Origin: CAZQFV01 sp964592645
GTDB taxonomy: Bacteria > Chloroflexota > Chloroflexia > DTKN01
Direction: 5' to 3'
NCBI GenBank assembly: GCA_964592645.1
Contig: CAZQFV010000003.1
Span: forward strand, 124,001 to 188,000
Length of the DNA stretch: 64,000 bases
A program made the position numbers and the translations under genes. Below the pieces are notes generated by a model. It was not told the origin of the DNA. It searched no databases and saw nothing but the letters and a program-made list of their open reading frames with translations. Below, in pieces: positions 33,249 through 42,305 of this stretch (position 1 is its first letter; the number at the start of each line of letters is the position of its first letter).

Positions 33249-35132
33249 ATGGGCAACATCGAAGAGATCAAGTCCCGCCTGGACATCGTCGAGATCGTGG
33301 GCCAACTGGTTCCGTTGAAGAAAGCCGGCCGGAACTACAAGGGGCTGTGCCCGTTTCACCAGGAGAAGACCCCCTCCTTCATCGTCTTCCCGGAGGGGCA
33401 GAACTATCACTGCTTCGGCTGCGGGGCCAACGGCGACATCTTTACCTTCACCATGCAGACGGAGAACGTGGACTTTTCCGAGGCCCTGCGCATCCTGGCC
33501 GGGCGGGCCGGCGTCGTCCTGCGCCCCCCCACAGAGCAAGAGAAAGAGACCGACCGGCAGCGCCAGCGCCTCCAGGAGCTCAACCTGGCCGCGGCGCAGT
33601 ACTTTCACCATCAACTACGCTACGGCGACGCCGGGGCCGGCGTGCGCCGCTATATCGAGGGCCGCGGCATCACCCCGGAGACGGTCGCCGCCTACCTCCT
33701 GGGCTATGCGCCGGACCGCTGGGACGGCCTGCTGAACTACCTGCACGAGCGCGGCTACCGCGATACCGACCTGAACACGGCCGGCCTGGTGATCGAGCGC
33801 GAGGGCCGCGGCGGCTTCTACGACCGCTTCCGCCATCGCCTGATCTTTCCGATCCGCGACCAGCAGGGCCACATCATCGGCTTCGGCGGGCGGGCGCTGG
33901 AGGCCGAGCAGCAGCCCAAGTACATGAACTCGCCGCAGACGCCGCTCTTCGACAAGGGCGCCGCGCTCTACGGGCTGGACCAGGCCGCGCCGGCCATCCG
34001 CCAGGAGGGGCGGGCCATCCTCGTCGAGGGCTACTTTGACGTGCTCATGGCCCACCAGCAGGGCTACCGCAACGTGGTCGCGCCGATGGGCACCGCCCTG
34101 ACGCCCACGCAGGTGCACCTCCTGAAGCGGCTGACCCACCGGCTCTACCTGGCCCTGGATCCCGATGTCGCCGGGGCGGCGGCCATGCTGCGCGGGCTCG
34201 ATGTCATCCGCGAGGCGCTGGACGGGCGCGCCGTCCCCGTGCCCACGGCCCGCGGCCTGGTGCGCTTCGAGCGCGAGCTGGACGGCGAGGTGCGCATCGT
34301 GGCCCTGCCGGCCGGCCAGGACCCCGACGAGGTCATCCGGGCCGATCCCGCCCAGTGGGAAGCGCTGGTCGAGGGCGCCCTGCCGGTGGTCGAGTACGTC
34401 CTGCAGGGCCTGGCCCAGTCGGCCGACCTGCAGACCGCCAAGGGCAAGGCGGCGGCCGTGGAGCAGGCACTGCCCCTGCTGGCCGAGATCCACAACCCGG
34501 TGGAGCAGGCCCACTACATCCAACGGCTGGCGCACATCGTCGGGGTGGACGAGCGGGCCATCGCCGCCCAACTGCAGAAGCCGGCGCCGGCCCGCCGCTC
34601 CCCGCGGGACCGCGAGCAGCCGGCCGCGCCGCCGGCGGTGCCGCTGCCGGGGCGCAGAGAGGAGGCCATCGAGGGTTTCTTCCTGGCGCTGCTCTACCGC
34701 TTCCCCCACCTGGGAGAAACGCTCCCGGCCGGTCTGGAGGCCATCTTTTCACAGGAGGAAAACCGCACCCTCCTGGCCCACCTCCAGATGGGACCGGCGG
34801 CCGGGCTCCTGCCCGGCGAGCTCCAGACCTACCTGGAAGGGCTCCTGCTGCGCTTCCAGGACCAACTGAACCTGGGCGAAGACCCGGCCCGCCGGGCCAT
34901 GGAGGAATGCCTGAACCGACTGCAATCCCTGGCCAACTCCCGCCAACGGCGGGAATACCAGGAAGTGCTGGCGCAGGCCCAGGAAGAGGGCAACAGTGAG
35001 CTGGCCCAGGAGGCCTTTCGCCGCCTCTCGATCCTGAGCCAACGCCGCTGGACAATCACCATGCCGCCGCCCCGTCGCCTCTACCCGGACGCGCGGCGCT
35101 ACCTGGGCGAGGAAACCGAGGGACGGGAATAG
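33249..35132 (+). CDS. dnaG: DNA primase
   Basis: This is a replicative primase of 627 residues. An N-terminal CHC2 zinc-binding domain (CPFHQEKTPSF, then CFGCGANGD, about 34-60) precedes the catalytic core (FYDRFRHRLIFPIRDQQGHIIGFGGRAL) and a Toprim domain with its Glu in ILVEGYFDVLMAHQQG and the DxD in YLALDPDVAG. A poorly conserved C-terminal helicase-binding region (from about 440) has a Pro/Arg-rich linker. DnaG makes RNA primers with DnaB. No good Shine-Dalgarno precedes the ATG, and the 40-bp spacer contains a small CGATTCGCC/GGTTCGCC repeat. It is followed 31 bp later by rpoD, the classical dnaG-rpoD order. Confidence 0.96.
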   Translation: MGNIEEIKSRLDIVEIVGQLVPLKKAGRNYKGLCPFHQEKTPSFIVFPEGQNYHCFGCGANGDIFTFTMQTENVDFSEALRILAGRAGVVLRPPTEQEKETDRQRQRLQELNLAAAQYFHHQLRYGDAGAGVRRYIEGRGITPETVAAYLLGYAPDRWDGLLNYLHERGYRDTDLNTAGLVIEREGRGGFYDRFRHRLIFPIRDQQGHIIGFGGRALEAEQQPKYMNSPQTPLFDKGAALYGLDQAAPAIRQEGRAILVEGYFDVLMAHQQGYRNVVAPMGTALTPTQVHLLKRLTHRLYLALDPDVAGAAAMLRGLDVIREALDGRAVPVPTARGLVRFERELDGEVRIVALPAGQDPDEVIRADPAQWEALVEGALPVVEYVLQGLAQSADLQTAKGKAAAVEQALPLLAEIHNPVEQAHYIQRLAHIVGVDERAIAAQLQKPAPARRSPRDREQPAAPPAVPLPGRREEAIEGFFLALLYRFPHLGETLPAGLEAIFSQEENRTLLAHLQMGPAAGLLPGELQTYLEGLLLRFQDQLNLGEDPARRAMEECLNRLQSLANSRQRREYQEVLAQAQEEGNSELAQEAFRRLSILSQRRWTITMPPPRRLYPDARRYLGEETEGRE

Positions 35133-35163
35133 CGTCGTCGCCGGCAGGCGGGACGAGGGGAAA

Positions 35164-36522
35164 ATGGTCGAACCTGAAGAAGAACTGCCCCTATCGCTGG
35201 ATCACGAGCCCAGCCCGGAAGAGCTGGCCGAGATAGAGAAGGCCGCCGGGCCGGCCACGCCCGTGCCATCGCAGGTCCAGAAGCTCATCGCGCTGGGCAA
35301 GACGCGCGGCTATGTGACCACGGAGGAAATCCTCAAGGCCCTGCCCAAGCCGGAAGAAGAGGTCAGCCAACTGGACGAGATCTATGCCGAGCTCTTCGAA
35401 GCCGGCATAGAGGTGGTGGACGAAGCGCCGGCCGTCAAGGCCGCGCCGGTCGTTCCCCTGCGGCGAGCCTTTCCCGAGGCCGAGGGGGCCGGCGTGGAAG
35501 ACCCGGTGCGCCTGTACCTACAGGAGATCGGCCGCGTCCCCCTGCTGACGGCAGAAGAAGAGTCGGAGATGGCCCGGCAGATCGCCGAGGCCAACATGGC
35601 CAGCGAGATCCTGCTCGGCGAGGAGGCTCGTCTGTGCCTGCTGAACGATACCCAGCAGCCCCCAGAGCGGCAGATGGCGGAGGGCGAGCGCCAAAGCCAG
35701 GAGGCCCTGATGCTCCAGGGCCAGGAAACGGCCACGAGGCTGTGCCGGGAACGCCCGCTGCCGCGGGAAGAGCTCGAGACCATCCTCGCCCTGGGCGACA
35801 AGGCCCGCCGCCGCCTGACCGAGGCCAACCTGCGCCTGGTTGTCAGCGTGGCCAAGCGCTACATCGGCCGGGGCATGTCGCTCCTGGACCTCATCCAGGA
35901 GGGCAATGTCGGCCTCCTGCGGGCCGTGGAAAAGTTCGACTACTCCAAGGGCTACAAGTTCAGCACCTATGCCACCTGGTGGATCCGCCAGGCAATCACC
36001 CGGGCCCTGGCCGACCAGGCGCGGACCATCCGCATCCCGGTACATATGGTCGAGATGATCAACCGCCTGACACGGGCCTCTCGCCGCCTGCAGCAGGTCC
36101 TGGGCCGCGATCCCAGCCCCCAGGAGTTGGCCGACGAGGTGGGCCTGTCGATGGAAAAGGTCTTGGCCATCCTCAAGACCTCTATGGAGCCGATCTCGCT
36201 GGAGATGCCGGTGGGGCAGGAAGACGACAGCCACCTCGGCGATTTCATCGAGGATCCCAAGATCCGCGAACCGGACGACGAGGCCTCGCGCAAGCTCCTG
36301 CGCGAGCAGCTCCGCCAGGTGCTGGGCTCGTTGAGCGAGCGCGAGCGGGAGGTGCTGTCCATGCGCTTCGGGCTACAGGACGGCCAGATCCGCACCCTGG
36401 AGGAGGTCGGACAGGCCTTTGGCGTGACCCGCGAGCGGATCCGCCAGATCGAGGTCAAGGCGTTGCGCAAGCTGCGCCACCCCACGCGCAGCAAAAAGCT
36501 GCGCGACTACCTGGAGACCTAG
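35164..36522 (+). CDS. rpoD: Principal sigma factor (sigma-70, RpoD/SigA)
   Basis: This is a group 1 sigma factor of 452 residues. Region 1.1-like acidic sequence lies at 1-85. Region 1.2 is DPVRLYLQEIGRVPLLTAEEE (about 113-133), with a spacer of moderate length. Regions 2.1-2.4 run from EANLRLVVSVAKRYIGRG to YKFSTYATWWIRQAITRAL. Region 3 is RTIRIPVHMVEMINRL, and region 4.2 is the helix-turn-helix TLEEVGQAFGVTRERIRQIEVKAL. It directs RNA polymerase to housekeeping promoters of the kind annotated in this window. The ATG has GAGGGG close upstream. A 12-bp terminator hairpin follows. Confidence 0.97.
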   Translation: MVEPEEELPLSLDHEPSPEELAEIEKAAGPATPVPSQVQKLIALGKTRGYVTTEEILKALPKPEEEVSQLDEIYAELFEAGIEVVDEAPAVKAAPVVPLRRAFPEAEGAGVEDPVRLYLQEIGRVPLLTAEEESEMARQIAEANMASEILLGEEARLCLLNDTQQPPERQMAEGERQSQEALMLQGQETATRLCRERPLPREELETILALGDKARRRLTEANLRLVVSVAKRYIGRGMSLLDLIQEGNVGLLRAVEKFDYSKGYKFSTYATWWIRQAITRALADQARTIRIPVHMVEMINRLTRASRRLQQVLGRDPSPQELADEVGLSMEKVLAILKTSMEPISLEMPVGQEDDSHLGDFIEDPKIREPDDEASRKLLREQLRQVLGSLSEREREVLSMRFGLQDGQIRTLEEVGQAFGVTRERIRQIEVKALRKLRHPTRSKKLRDYLET

Positions 36523-36530
36523 TCGGCGCC

Positions 36531-36560
36531 GTGCCCCCCTCCTGGTGCGGAGGGGGGCAC
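36531..36560 (+). terminator. Terminator of the dnaG-rpoD operon
   Basis: A perfect 12-bp stem (GTGCCCCCCTCC/GGAGGGGGGCAC) with a 6-nt loop starts 8 bp after the rpoD stop. Only a short TTT follows. It lies 15 bp before the sortase-family promoter. Confidence 0.75.
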
Positions 36561-36575
36561 GGCTTTGCGGGACAG

Positions 36576-36604
36576 TTGCAACTTGCCGCCGAATGTGATA
36601 TGAT
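36576..36604 (+). promoter_or_regulatory. Sigma-70 promoter for the sortase-like/surface-protein pair
   Basis: The site has -35 TTGCAA, a 17-bp spacer and -10 TATGAT, 35 bp upstream of the ATG at 36640. Confidence 0.7.
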
Positions 36605-36639
36605 AAGAAAAAGCACAAGCGTTCAGCAGTAGGCGGCTG

Positions 36640-37692
36640 ATGGAAGAGGAAAAGCAGCTTTCGGCAACCGAGCTGGAACAGTTGTTGCAGCTCCGCCGAC
36701 GCCAGGAGGCGGTGGCCGGCCTGCGCCTGCTGCCCCTCGTAGACAAGACCAACGACAACGGCAAAGATCGCCATCCCAAGCCGGCCGGCTTGGCCCGCCC
36801 CGGCGTGCGCCCCGCCCCCCCCACGTTGACGGTGACGCCGCCGATCCTGTCTGCCGCGCCGGCCGTCCCGATGGACACCCCCGCCGAGGAGTGGCTGCAG
36901 CCGCCCCGCGCGCAGCTCCAGCCGCTGGCCGGGCGCCGCCGGGCGCGGCGCCGCCCCACCCACCCCCTGCTGCGCGCCCTGCAGAAAGGGCTGGATCGGA
37001 TCGTCGATACCCTGATCGTCCTGGTGCTGATCCTCTTTGTCCTGGCCCTGGGGTTCTGGCTCTATGATACCTACCTGGACCCCTTCCTGCGGCGGATAGG
37101 GGGAACCGGCACCCCATCCGGCCAGCACAGCACCGCCCTCTGGCCCGGGCAGGGCCGCCTCTCCTCCCCGGAAGAAGCCCTCACCGCGCCACTGCCCTAC
37201 GTGCCCTATAGCACCACGATGGTTATCCAGAACCCCGATATCCCTCCCCCCACCCCCGCCCCAGGCACCGCCCTGCCCTCCTGGATGGATATCCCATCCA
37301 TCCAGTTGAGCACTCCCGTGGTAGAGGTCACAATCCAGAACGGCGTCTGGCAGGTCGCCGAGTACGCCGCCGGCTACCACCGCGGCACCGCCCGCCCCGG
37401 CACCGTGGGCAATACCGTCATCTCCGGACACAAGGGCCTGTCCGGGGCCGTCTTCGCCCGCCTGGACGAGGTGCCCGTCGGCGCGCTCATCTATGTGACG
37501 GCCGGCTCCCGCCGCTACGAATACACCGTCGTCGAAAAAAAGAGCGTCTGGCCCCACCAGGTCGAGGTGATGGCGCCATCCTCCCAGCCAATCCTCACGC
37601 TGATCACCTGCACCGCCTATGACACGCAGCGCCTGATCGTCGTGGCCCGCTTCGTCCGCGAGTACCCCGTCGGGACGAGCAGCAGCCCCTAG
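36640..37692 (+). CDS. Sortase-family transpeptidase
   Basis: This protein of 350 residues has a cytoplasmic, Arg/Pro-rich N-terminal region (1-118), one transmembrane helix (about 121-141) and an extracellular sortase domain (about 215-345). The catalytic triad is visible: H264 in TVISGHKGLSG, C324 in LTLITCTAYDTQ and an Arg at 331 or 337 in QRLIVVARFV. The TCTA motif and N-in topology fit class D/E/F-like sortases. The roughly 120-residue cytoplasmic tail is longer than usual. The next gene encodes a protein with an LPPTG-type C-terminal sorting signal, its likely substrate. Confidence 0.85.
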   Translation: MEEEKQLSATELEQLLQLRRRQEAVAGLRLLPLVDKTNDNGKDRHPKPAGLARPGVRPAPPTLTVTPPILSAAPAVPMDTPAEEWLQPPRAQLQPLAGRRRARRRPTHPLLRALQKGLDRIVDTLIVLVLILFVLALGFWLYDTYLDPFLRRIGGTGTPSGQHSTALWPGQGRLSSPEEALTAPLPYVPYSTTMVIQNPDIPPPTPAPGTALPSWMDIPSIQLSTPVVEVTIQNGVWQVAEYAAGYHRGTARPGTVGNTVISGHKGLSGAVFARLDEVPVGALIYVTAGSRRYEYTVVEKKSVWPHQVEVMAPSSQPILTLITCTAYDTQRLIVVARFVREYPVGTSSSP

Positions 37693-37718
37693 TCGCTGTG
37701 GCACCCCTGGAGGCACCT

Positions 37719-39803
37719 ATGGGTGAGCAAAACCGGTCGAGAACCCCCCGGCAGGAAAGGCCCGCTGGCAGGCCGCGGACCACGCCCCGGTGGACCCTTT
37801 TGGAGATCCTGGGCCTGGCGATCAGCGCCATCCTGGTGGCCGCGCCGCTCCTTTCGCTTGGGTACTCCTTCCTCTTTCCGGAGCAGGCCCCGGCCGCCGC
37901 ACTGCTGCCCAGCCCGACCCCGGAGGGGACGCCTACCCCCACCCGCACGCCGGGCGGCCCCACCGATACGCCCACGCCCACCGTGCCCACCAACACGCCC
38001 TTGCCCACCGTGCCCACCAACACGCCCTTGCCCACCGTGCCCACCAACACGCCCTTGCCCACCGTGCCCACCAATACCCCCCCGCCGGTCACCCCAACGG
38101 AAACCCCGGGCTACGACGAGGTCAGCGTGGAGAAGGCGGCCGACAGAGATACCGTCCAGCCCGGCGATACGCTCGTCTTTACCATCGGCATCACCAACCG
38201 CCGGACCTCCGGCGTGAACGTGACCATCGACGACACCTGGCCCGGCAGCGAACTGCACTTTACCAGCCTCTCGCACACCTGCGCCGGCGGGACGATCTCG
38301 CCCCCCGGCGGGACGACCTTCCACGCCGAGCTGACCGTGCCGGCCGAGCAGGCCTGCCAGATCGTCGCCGTCGCCCTGGTCGACCAGGGCTGCAACTGCT
38401 ACAAACAGAACGCCGCCGCCTGGAGCGGCGGCGGCTACAGCGGCACTGCCCACAGCCAGCGGATTATGCTGCTCATCACCACCCCGCTGGCGACGGCTAC
38501 TCCCAACCCCACCTCCACCCCCGGCCCCACCAACACGACGGCGCCCACCTCCACCCCCGGCCCCACCAGCACGACGGCGCCCACCTCCACCCCCGGCCCC
38601 ACCAACACGACGGCGCCCACCTCCACCCCCGGCCCCACCAGCACGACGGCGCCCACCTCCACCCCCGGCCCCACCAGCACGCCCACGCCCACCAATACCC
38701 CCGGGCCCAGCAGCACGCCGACGCCCACCCACACCCCCAGCCCCACCAATACACCGGCGCCGCCCACCAATACGCCGCGCCCCGGCCAGCCCACCGAACG
38801 GCCGCCGCAGCCCACGCGCGAACCCACGGGCGGGCCCACCCAGGTCTGCGCCCAGGCCCGCATCTACGGGAACACCTGCGCCGCCGGCGTGGCCGTCACT
38901 ATCTCTTCCTGCTGCCCCCCCTGGAGCGCCCGGACCACCGCCAGCGCCAACGGCGCCTTTGAGTTCGGCGGCCTCACCCCGGGCACCTTCACCGTCAGCG
39001 CCCGCGGGATTAGCCGCACGGTGCGGCTGGAACAGTGCACCAGCGCCGTGCATATCGACCTCTGCCCCACCGCCCCACAACCGACCACCCCGCAGACCAC
39101 CGGTGTCCCGCCGACGGCCGGCCCACCAGCGGAGACCACGCTCCCGCCCGGCGCGACCATCACCACGACGCGCCTGCCGGGCACGGGCGATCTCTCCTTG
39201 AAGCTGGAAGTGCTGGGCGAGAGCGCCATCTTCCGCCCGGGCGACCCCGTCAGCCTGCGGCTGACGCTGCACAACGGCTACGTGGCCTCCACCCTGCAGG
39301 GCGTTACGCTGATCAGCACGGTCGACAGGAACCTGGAGCTGCTGGGGGCCTTTGCCGCCGACGGCGACATCAAGATCGCCGGGCAGGACCTGCTCCTCTC
39401 CGGGGCCACGGTGGCCCCGGGACAGGACCTGGTGGTCCGCCTGGACGCCGTGGTGCGCCGGGACACTCCCAGCGGGACGTTCATCGCCCTGCGGGCCACG
39501 GCCCGCACCCGGGCCGGGGATGTCGTGGATTCCAATGCCCTGCAGCTCGAGGTGTGGGGCGAGGGTGTGTCCCCGCCGCCGCCCGGGGGGACGCCCTTTG
39601 TCGCCCCGACCCCGGCCGTCCGGCCGACGATCGCCGGCGGCCCCGAACAGGCACCCACCGTGGGGCCAAGCGGACCTGAGTCGCCCGCGCTGCCGCCGAC
39701 CGGAACGGGCCTGCCCATGGTCGGGGTGATGCTCGGCGGGGTCGTCCTGCTGGCCCGCCAGTTGCGCCTGCGCCGGGCCGGCCGCCGGGCGCCGGACTCG
39801 TAG
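37719..39803 (+). CDS. Thr/Pro-rich surface protein with LPxTG-like sorting tail
   Basis: This protein of 694 residues is built in blocks. It has an N-terminal membrane anchor or signal (about 28-50), a Thr/Pro repeat region (four PTVPTNTPL units), a DUF11-like beta domain (about 125-245), and a second Thr/Pro region (five 12-residue TSTPGPT.TTAP units). A carboxypeptidase-regulatory-like domain (about 380-450) and a second DUF11-like domain (about 485-605) follow. The C-terminus is LPPTGTG (from 658), a hydrophobic stretch and RQLRLRRAGRR, the tripartite layout of a sortase signal. The ATG has GGAGG 5 nt upstream; an upstream GTG is possible. It is probably anchored by the adjacent sortase. 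The Thr/Pro regions may be O-glycosylated stalks. Confidence 0.85.
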   Translation: MGEQNRSRTPRQERPAGRPRTTPRWTLLEILGLAISAILVAAPLLSLGYSFLFPEQAPAAALLPSPTPEGTPTPTRTPGGPTDTPTPTVPTNTPLPTVPTNTPLPTVPTNTPLPTVPTNTPPPVTPTETPGYDEVSVEKAADRDTVQPGDTLVFTIGITNRRTSGVNVTIDDTWPGSELHFTSLSHTCAGGTISPPGGTTFHAELTVPAEQACQIVAVALVDQGCNCYKQNAAAWSGGGYSGTAHSQRIMLLITTPLATATPNPTSTPGPTNTTAPTSTPGPTSTTAPTSTPGPTNTTAPTSTPGPTSTTAPTSTPGPTSTPTPTNTPGPSSTPTPTHTPSPTNTPAPPTNTPRPGQPTERPPQPTREPTGGPTQVCAQARIYGNTCAAGVAVTISSCCPPWSARTTASANGAFEFGGLTPGTFTVSARGISRTVRLEQCTSAVHIDLCPTAPQPTTPQTTGVPPTAGPPAETTLPPGATITTTRLPGTGDLSLKLEVLGESAIFRPGDPVSLRLTLHNGYVASTLQGVTLISTVDRNLELLGAFAADGDIKIAGQDLLLSGATVAPGQDLVVRLDAVVRRDTPSGTFIALRATARTRAGDVVDSNALQLEVWGEGVSPPPPGGTPFVAPTPAVRPTIAGGPEQAPTVGPSGPESPALPPTGTGLPMVGVMLGGVVLLARQLRLRRAGRRAPDS
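37977..38084 (+). repeat. Four tandem 27-bp coding repeats
   Basis: Units begin CCCACCGTGCCCACCAACAC and encode PTVPTNTPL. The first three are identical in DNA and the fourth diverges at its end. They lie within the surface-protein gene and form the first Thr/Pro stalk. DNA identity suggests recent expansion or slippage. Confidence 0.9.
38511..38690 (+). repeat. Five tandem 36-bp coding repeats with alternating variants
   Basis: Units begin ACCTCCACCCCCGGCCCCAC and encode TSTPGPT(N/S)TTAP. The variable codon alternates AAC, AGC, AAC, AGC, AGC, implying a 72-bp higher-order unit. The last unit ends differently. They form the second Thr/Pro stalk of the surface protein. Confidence 0.9.
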
Positions 39804-39883
39804 GATCCAGCCAGGCCACCGCCCATCGGTCTCAGGGACCCGGTGCGCCGTGCCCCTGGCAATCCCTGCCCAAGGAGGAGGCC

Positions 39884-40510
39884 GTGGATACCCTCTATAT
39901 CTCCTCGCACCCCTTGGTCCAGCACAAGCTGGCCCTCCTGCGCAGCGCCGACACCGAGTCCAAGCGCTTCCGCGAGGTCGTCCGCGAGATCGCCACCCTC
40001 CTGGTCTACGAGGCCACCGCCGACCTGCGCACCTATCCCCTGACGGTGCAGACGCCCCTGGGCCCGGCCCAGGGCCACAAGCTGGCCGAGACGGTCGGCC
40101 TGGTGCCGATCCTGCGGGCCGGCCTGGGGATGGTCGAGGGCGCCTGGCAGATGCTGCCCGGGGCCGAGGTCTGGCACATCGGCCTTTCGCGCGACGAGCG
40201 CACCCTGCGGCCGGTGGAGTACTACTCCCGCCTGCCCGTCAGCCCCACCGTGGATGTCTGCCTCATCCTCGACCCCATGCTGGCGACGGGCGGCTCGGCT
40301 GTAGCCGCGGTGGACATCCTCAAGCGCTGGGGCACCCGCCGCATCAAGTTCGTCGGGCTGATCGGCGCCCGCCAGGGCGTAGCGCGCCTCCAGGCTGCCC
40401 ATCCCGACGTGCCCATCTACCTGGCTGCGCTGGACGATACGCTGAACGAGCACGGCTACATCGTGCCCGGGCTGGGCGATGCCGGGGATCGGATGTTTGG
40501 GACCGGGTGA
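39884..40510 (+). CDS. upp: Uracil phosphoribosyltransferase
   Basis: This is the pyrimidine salvage enzyme of 208 residues that converts uracil and PRPP to UMP. Family signatures are SSHPLVQHKLALLR at the N-terminus, VGLVPILRAGLGMVEG, the PRPP-binding loop VCLILDPMLATGGSAVAAVDILK and the uracil-binding C-terminus YIVPGLGDAGDRMFGTG. The length is typical. The start is GTG with AAGGAGG 5 nt upstream. No strong promoter is seen in the 80-bp gap after the surface-protein gene. It converges on the methyltransferase gene 68 bp downstream. Confidence 0.96.
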   Translation: MDTLYISSHPLVQHKLALLRSADTESKRFREVVREIATLLVYEATADLRTYPLTVQTPLGPAQGHKLAETVGLVPILRAGLGMVEGAWQMLPGAEVWHIGLSRDERTLRPVEYYSRLPVSPTVDVCLILDPMLATGGSAVAAVDILKRWGTRRIKFVGLIGARQGVARLQAAHPDVPIYLAALDDTLNEHGYIVPGLGDAGDRMFGTG

Positions 40511-40578
40511 AGAGGATGGGGAGAGGGGGTGAGGGGGAATAGGCCAAGAAGCGCCCATGGCCCCTTGTTATGCCTCCG

Positions 40579-41190
40579 CTATCCCTTCCTGACCTTGAGC
40601 ACAAGCACCCGGTAGTCGCACACCCCACTGCGCATGGGGTAGGTCTTTTCCAGGGAGAAACAATCCGCGAACAGGGGAAAGTACTCGTGTTCGTTGCGGA
40701 TATAGCCTCCCTGGTCCACCAGGTGGATCAGGCGGCCGAGGACGTTCCACCAGTCGCGGGTGGGGGTATCTTCCATCACCAGCAGCCGGCCGCCGGGCTT
40801 GAGCACCCGCGCCAGCTCGCCGGCCATCCGCCGCACCGCCTCGTCGGGCAGGTGGTGAAAGACGCCGGCCACCAGCCCCTCGTCGAAGGTGCTGTCGGCG
40901 TAGCCCAGGGCGCCGCCGTCCATCACCTGGAAGCGCGGGCCGTAGGTCTGCCGGGCATAGGACACATAGATGGGCGAGACATCCATGCCCACGTAGCGCT
41001 CCCGGGGAAAGAGGGGGGCCATCTCGCCCGTGCCGCAGCCAAAGTCCAGGACGAGCCGGCCGCTCTCCGGCCGCCAGGACTGCAGCTCGGCGCGCACGGC
41101 CCCTTTTTCCCCCCACAGGTTGGCCTCGAGCAGCCGCCGCAGCCCATTCCACAGCCGGGGCATGGCCGCCAGCCGGTCGCCGATGCTCAT
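40579..41190 (-). CDS. SAM-dependent methyltransferase
   Basis: This is a class I methyltransferase of 203 residues. LVLDFGCGTGEMAPLF is the SAM-binding motif I, VGMDVSPIYV the acidic loop, STFDEGLVAGVFHHLPDE motif II and LARVLKPGGRLLVMED motif III, a Methyltransf_11 (UbiE/COQ5-like) pattern. The substrate is unknown. Its ATG overlaps the stop of the aminotransferase gene (ATGA), so the two are translated together. This favours a role in modifying the aminotransferase product, for instance a sugar or lipid of the nearby surface-polysaccharide locus. Confidence 0.87.
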   Translation of the reverse strand: MSIGDRLAAMPRLWNGLRRLLEANLWGEKGAVRAELQSWRPESGRLVLDFGCGTGEMAPLFPRERYVGMDVSPIYVSYARQTYGPRFQVMDGGALGYADSTFDEGLVAGVFHHLPDEAVRRMAGELARVLKPGGRLLVMEDTPTRDWWNVLGRLIHLVDQGGYIRNEHEYFPLFADCFSLEKTYPMRSGVCDYRVLVLKVRKG

Positions 41191-42305
41191 GATGCCTGCT
41201 CCTCGAACGCCCGCACGGCCGCGGCCACGGCCTCGACCTCCGAACGGGTCAGTTCCGGGTACATCGGCAGCGACAGCACCTCGCGCGCCAGGCGCTCGCT
41301 CACCGGGAAGGCGCCCTCCTGGTAGCCCAACGGGCGATAGGCCGGCTGAAGGTGGGCGGGCAGGGGATAGTGCACGTCGGTGCCGATGCCCTGCCGGCGC
41401 AGGTGCGACTGGAGGGCGTCGCGCTGCCGGCAGCGGACGACGTAGAGGTGGTAGACGTGATCCTGGCCGGGGTCCGGGCCGGCCGGCGGCGCCACGGCGC
41501 TCCCGGACAACAGCTCCCCATACCAGCGGGCCCGCTCCTGCCGGGCGCGGTTCCACCCGTCCAGGTGCGGCAGCTTGGTCCGCAGCAGGGCAGCCTGCAA
41601 CTCGTCCAGCCGGCTGTTGGTGCCACCCGGCGTCTCGCTATAGTACTTGCGGCTCCAGCCGTAGACGCGCAGTTGGCGCAGGCGCCGGGCGATCTCGTCG
41701 TCATCGGTGATCACCATGCCACCGTCGCCCAGCGCCCCCAGGTTCTTGGTCGGGTAGAAGGAGAAACAGCCCACGTCGCCCAATGTGCCGGTTACCCGGC
41801 CCCGGTAGCGCGCGCCGTGGGACTGGGCGCAGTCTTCGACGACGGAGAGGCCGCGCCGGCGGGCGATCTCCAGGATCGGGGCCAGATCGGCGGTGCGGCC
41901 GTACAGGTGCACCGGAAGCACGGCCCGCGTGCGCGGGGTGATCGCCGCTTCCAGGCGAGCGGGGTCCAGGTTGTAGGAGCGCTCGTCCACGTCCACAAAG
42001 ACGGGGCGGGCGCCGCTGAGCGCGATGGCTGCCACGCCGGGGACACCGGCGTTGGGCACGGTGAGCACCTCGTCGCCGGAGCCGATGCCCAGGGCGACCA
42101 GAGCCAACTGGATGGCCTCGGTGCCGTTGGCCACGCCCACGGCATGGCGGACGCCGCAGTAGGCGGCGAACTCTTCCTCGAAAGCGGCGACCTCCTTCCC
42201 CAGGATGTACCAGCCGCTCTCCAGGACCCGCGCCGCCGCGGCCTTTAGCTCTGCCCGCAGGGCAGCGGTCTGGCGCTTCAGGTCACCAAAGGGGATACCA
42301 TCCAT
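41187..42305 (-). CDS. DegT/DnrJ/EryC1-family sugar aminotransferase
   Basis: This is a PLP-dependent aminotransferase of 372 residues of the family acting on nucleotide-linked keto-sugars. Motifs are IPFGDLKRQTAALR, AVGVANGTEAIQLAL (PLP phosphate site), VVEDCAQSHGARYRG (Asp contacting the pyridine N) and GCFSFYPTKNLGALGDGGM, with the Schiff-base lysine in PTKN. The ATG has a GGGGGAA Shine-Dalgarno. A promoter lies at 42521-42549, giving a leader of about 200 nt. It is paralogous to the WbpE-type enzyme at 55405 but is probably for a different sugar, since it is paired with a methyltransferase. Confidence 0.9.
   Translation of the reverse strand: MDGIPFGDLKRQTAALRAELKAAAARVLESGWYILGKEVAAFEEEFAAYCGVRHAVGVANGTEAIQLALVALGIGSGDEVLTVPNAGVPGVAAIALSGARPVFVDVDERSYNLDPARLEAAITPRTRAVLPVHLYGRTADLAPILEIARRRGLSVVEDCAQSHGARYRGRVTGTLGDVGCFSFYPTKNLGALGDGGMVITDDDEIARRLRQLRVYGWSRKYYSETPGGTNSRLDELQAALLRTKLPHLDGWNRARQERARWYGELLSGSAVAPPAGPDPGQDHVYHLYVVRCRQRDALQSHLRRQGIGTDVHYPLPAHLQPAYRPLGYQEGAFPVSERLAREVLSLPMYPELTRSEVEAVAAAVRAFEEQAS

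Noticed and set aside
38511..38690. Regularly spaced repeats as a possible CRISPR array
   Set aside because: The 36-bp units are directly abutting with no spacers and encode a Thr/Pro stalk in frame.
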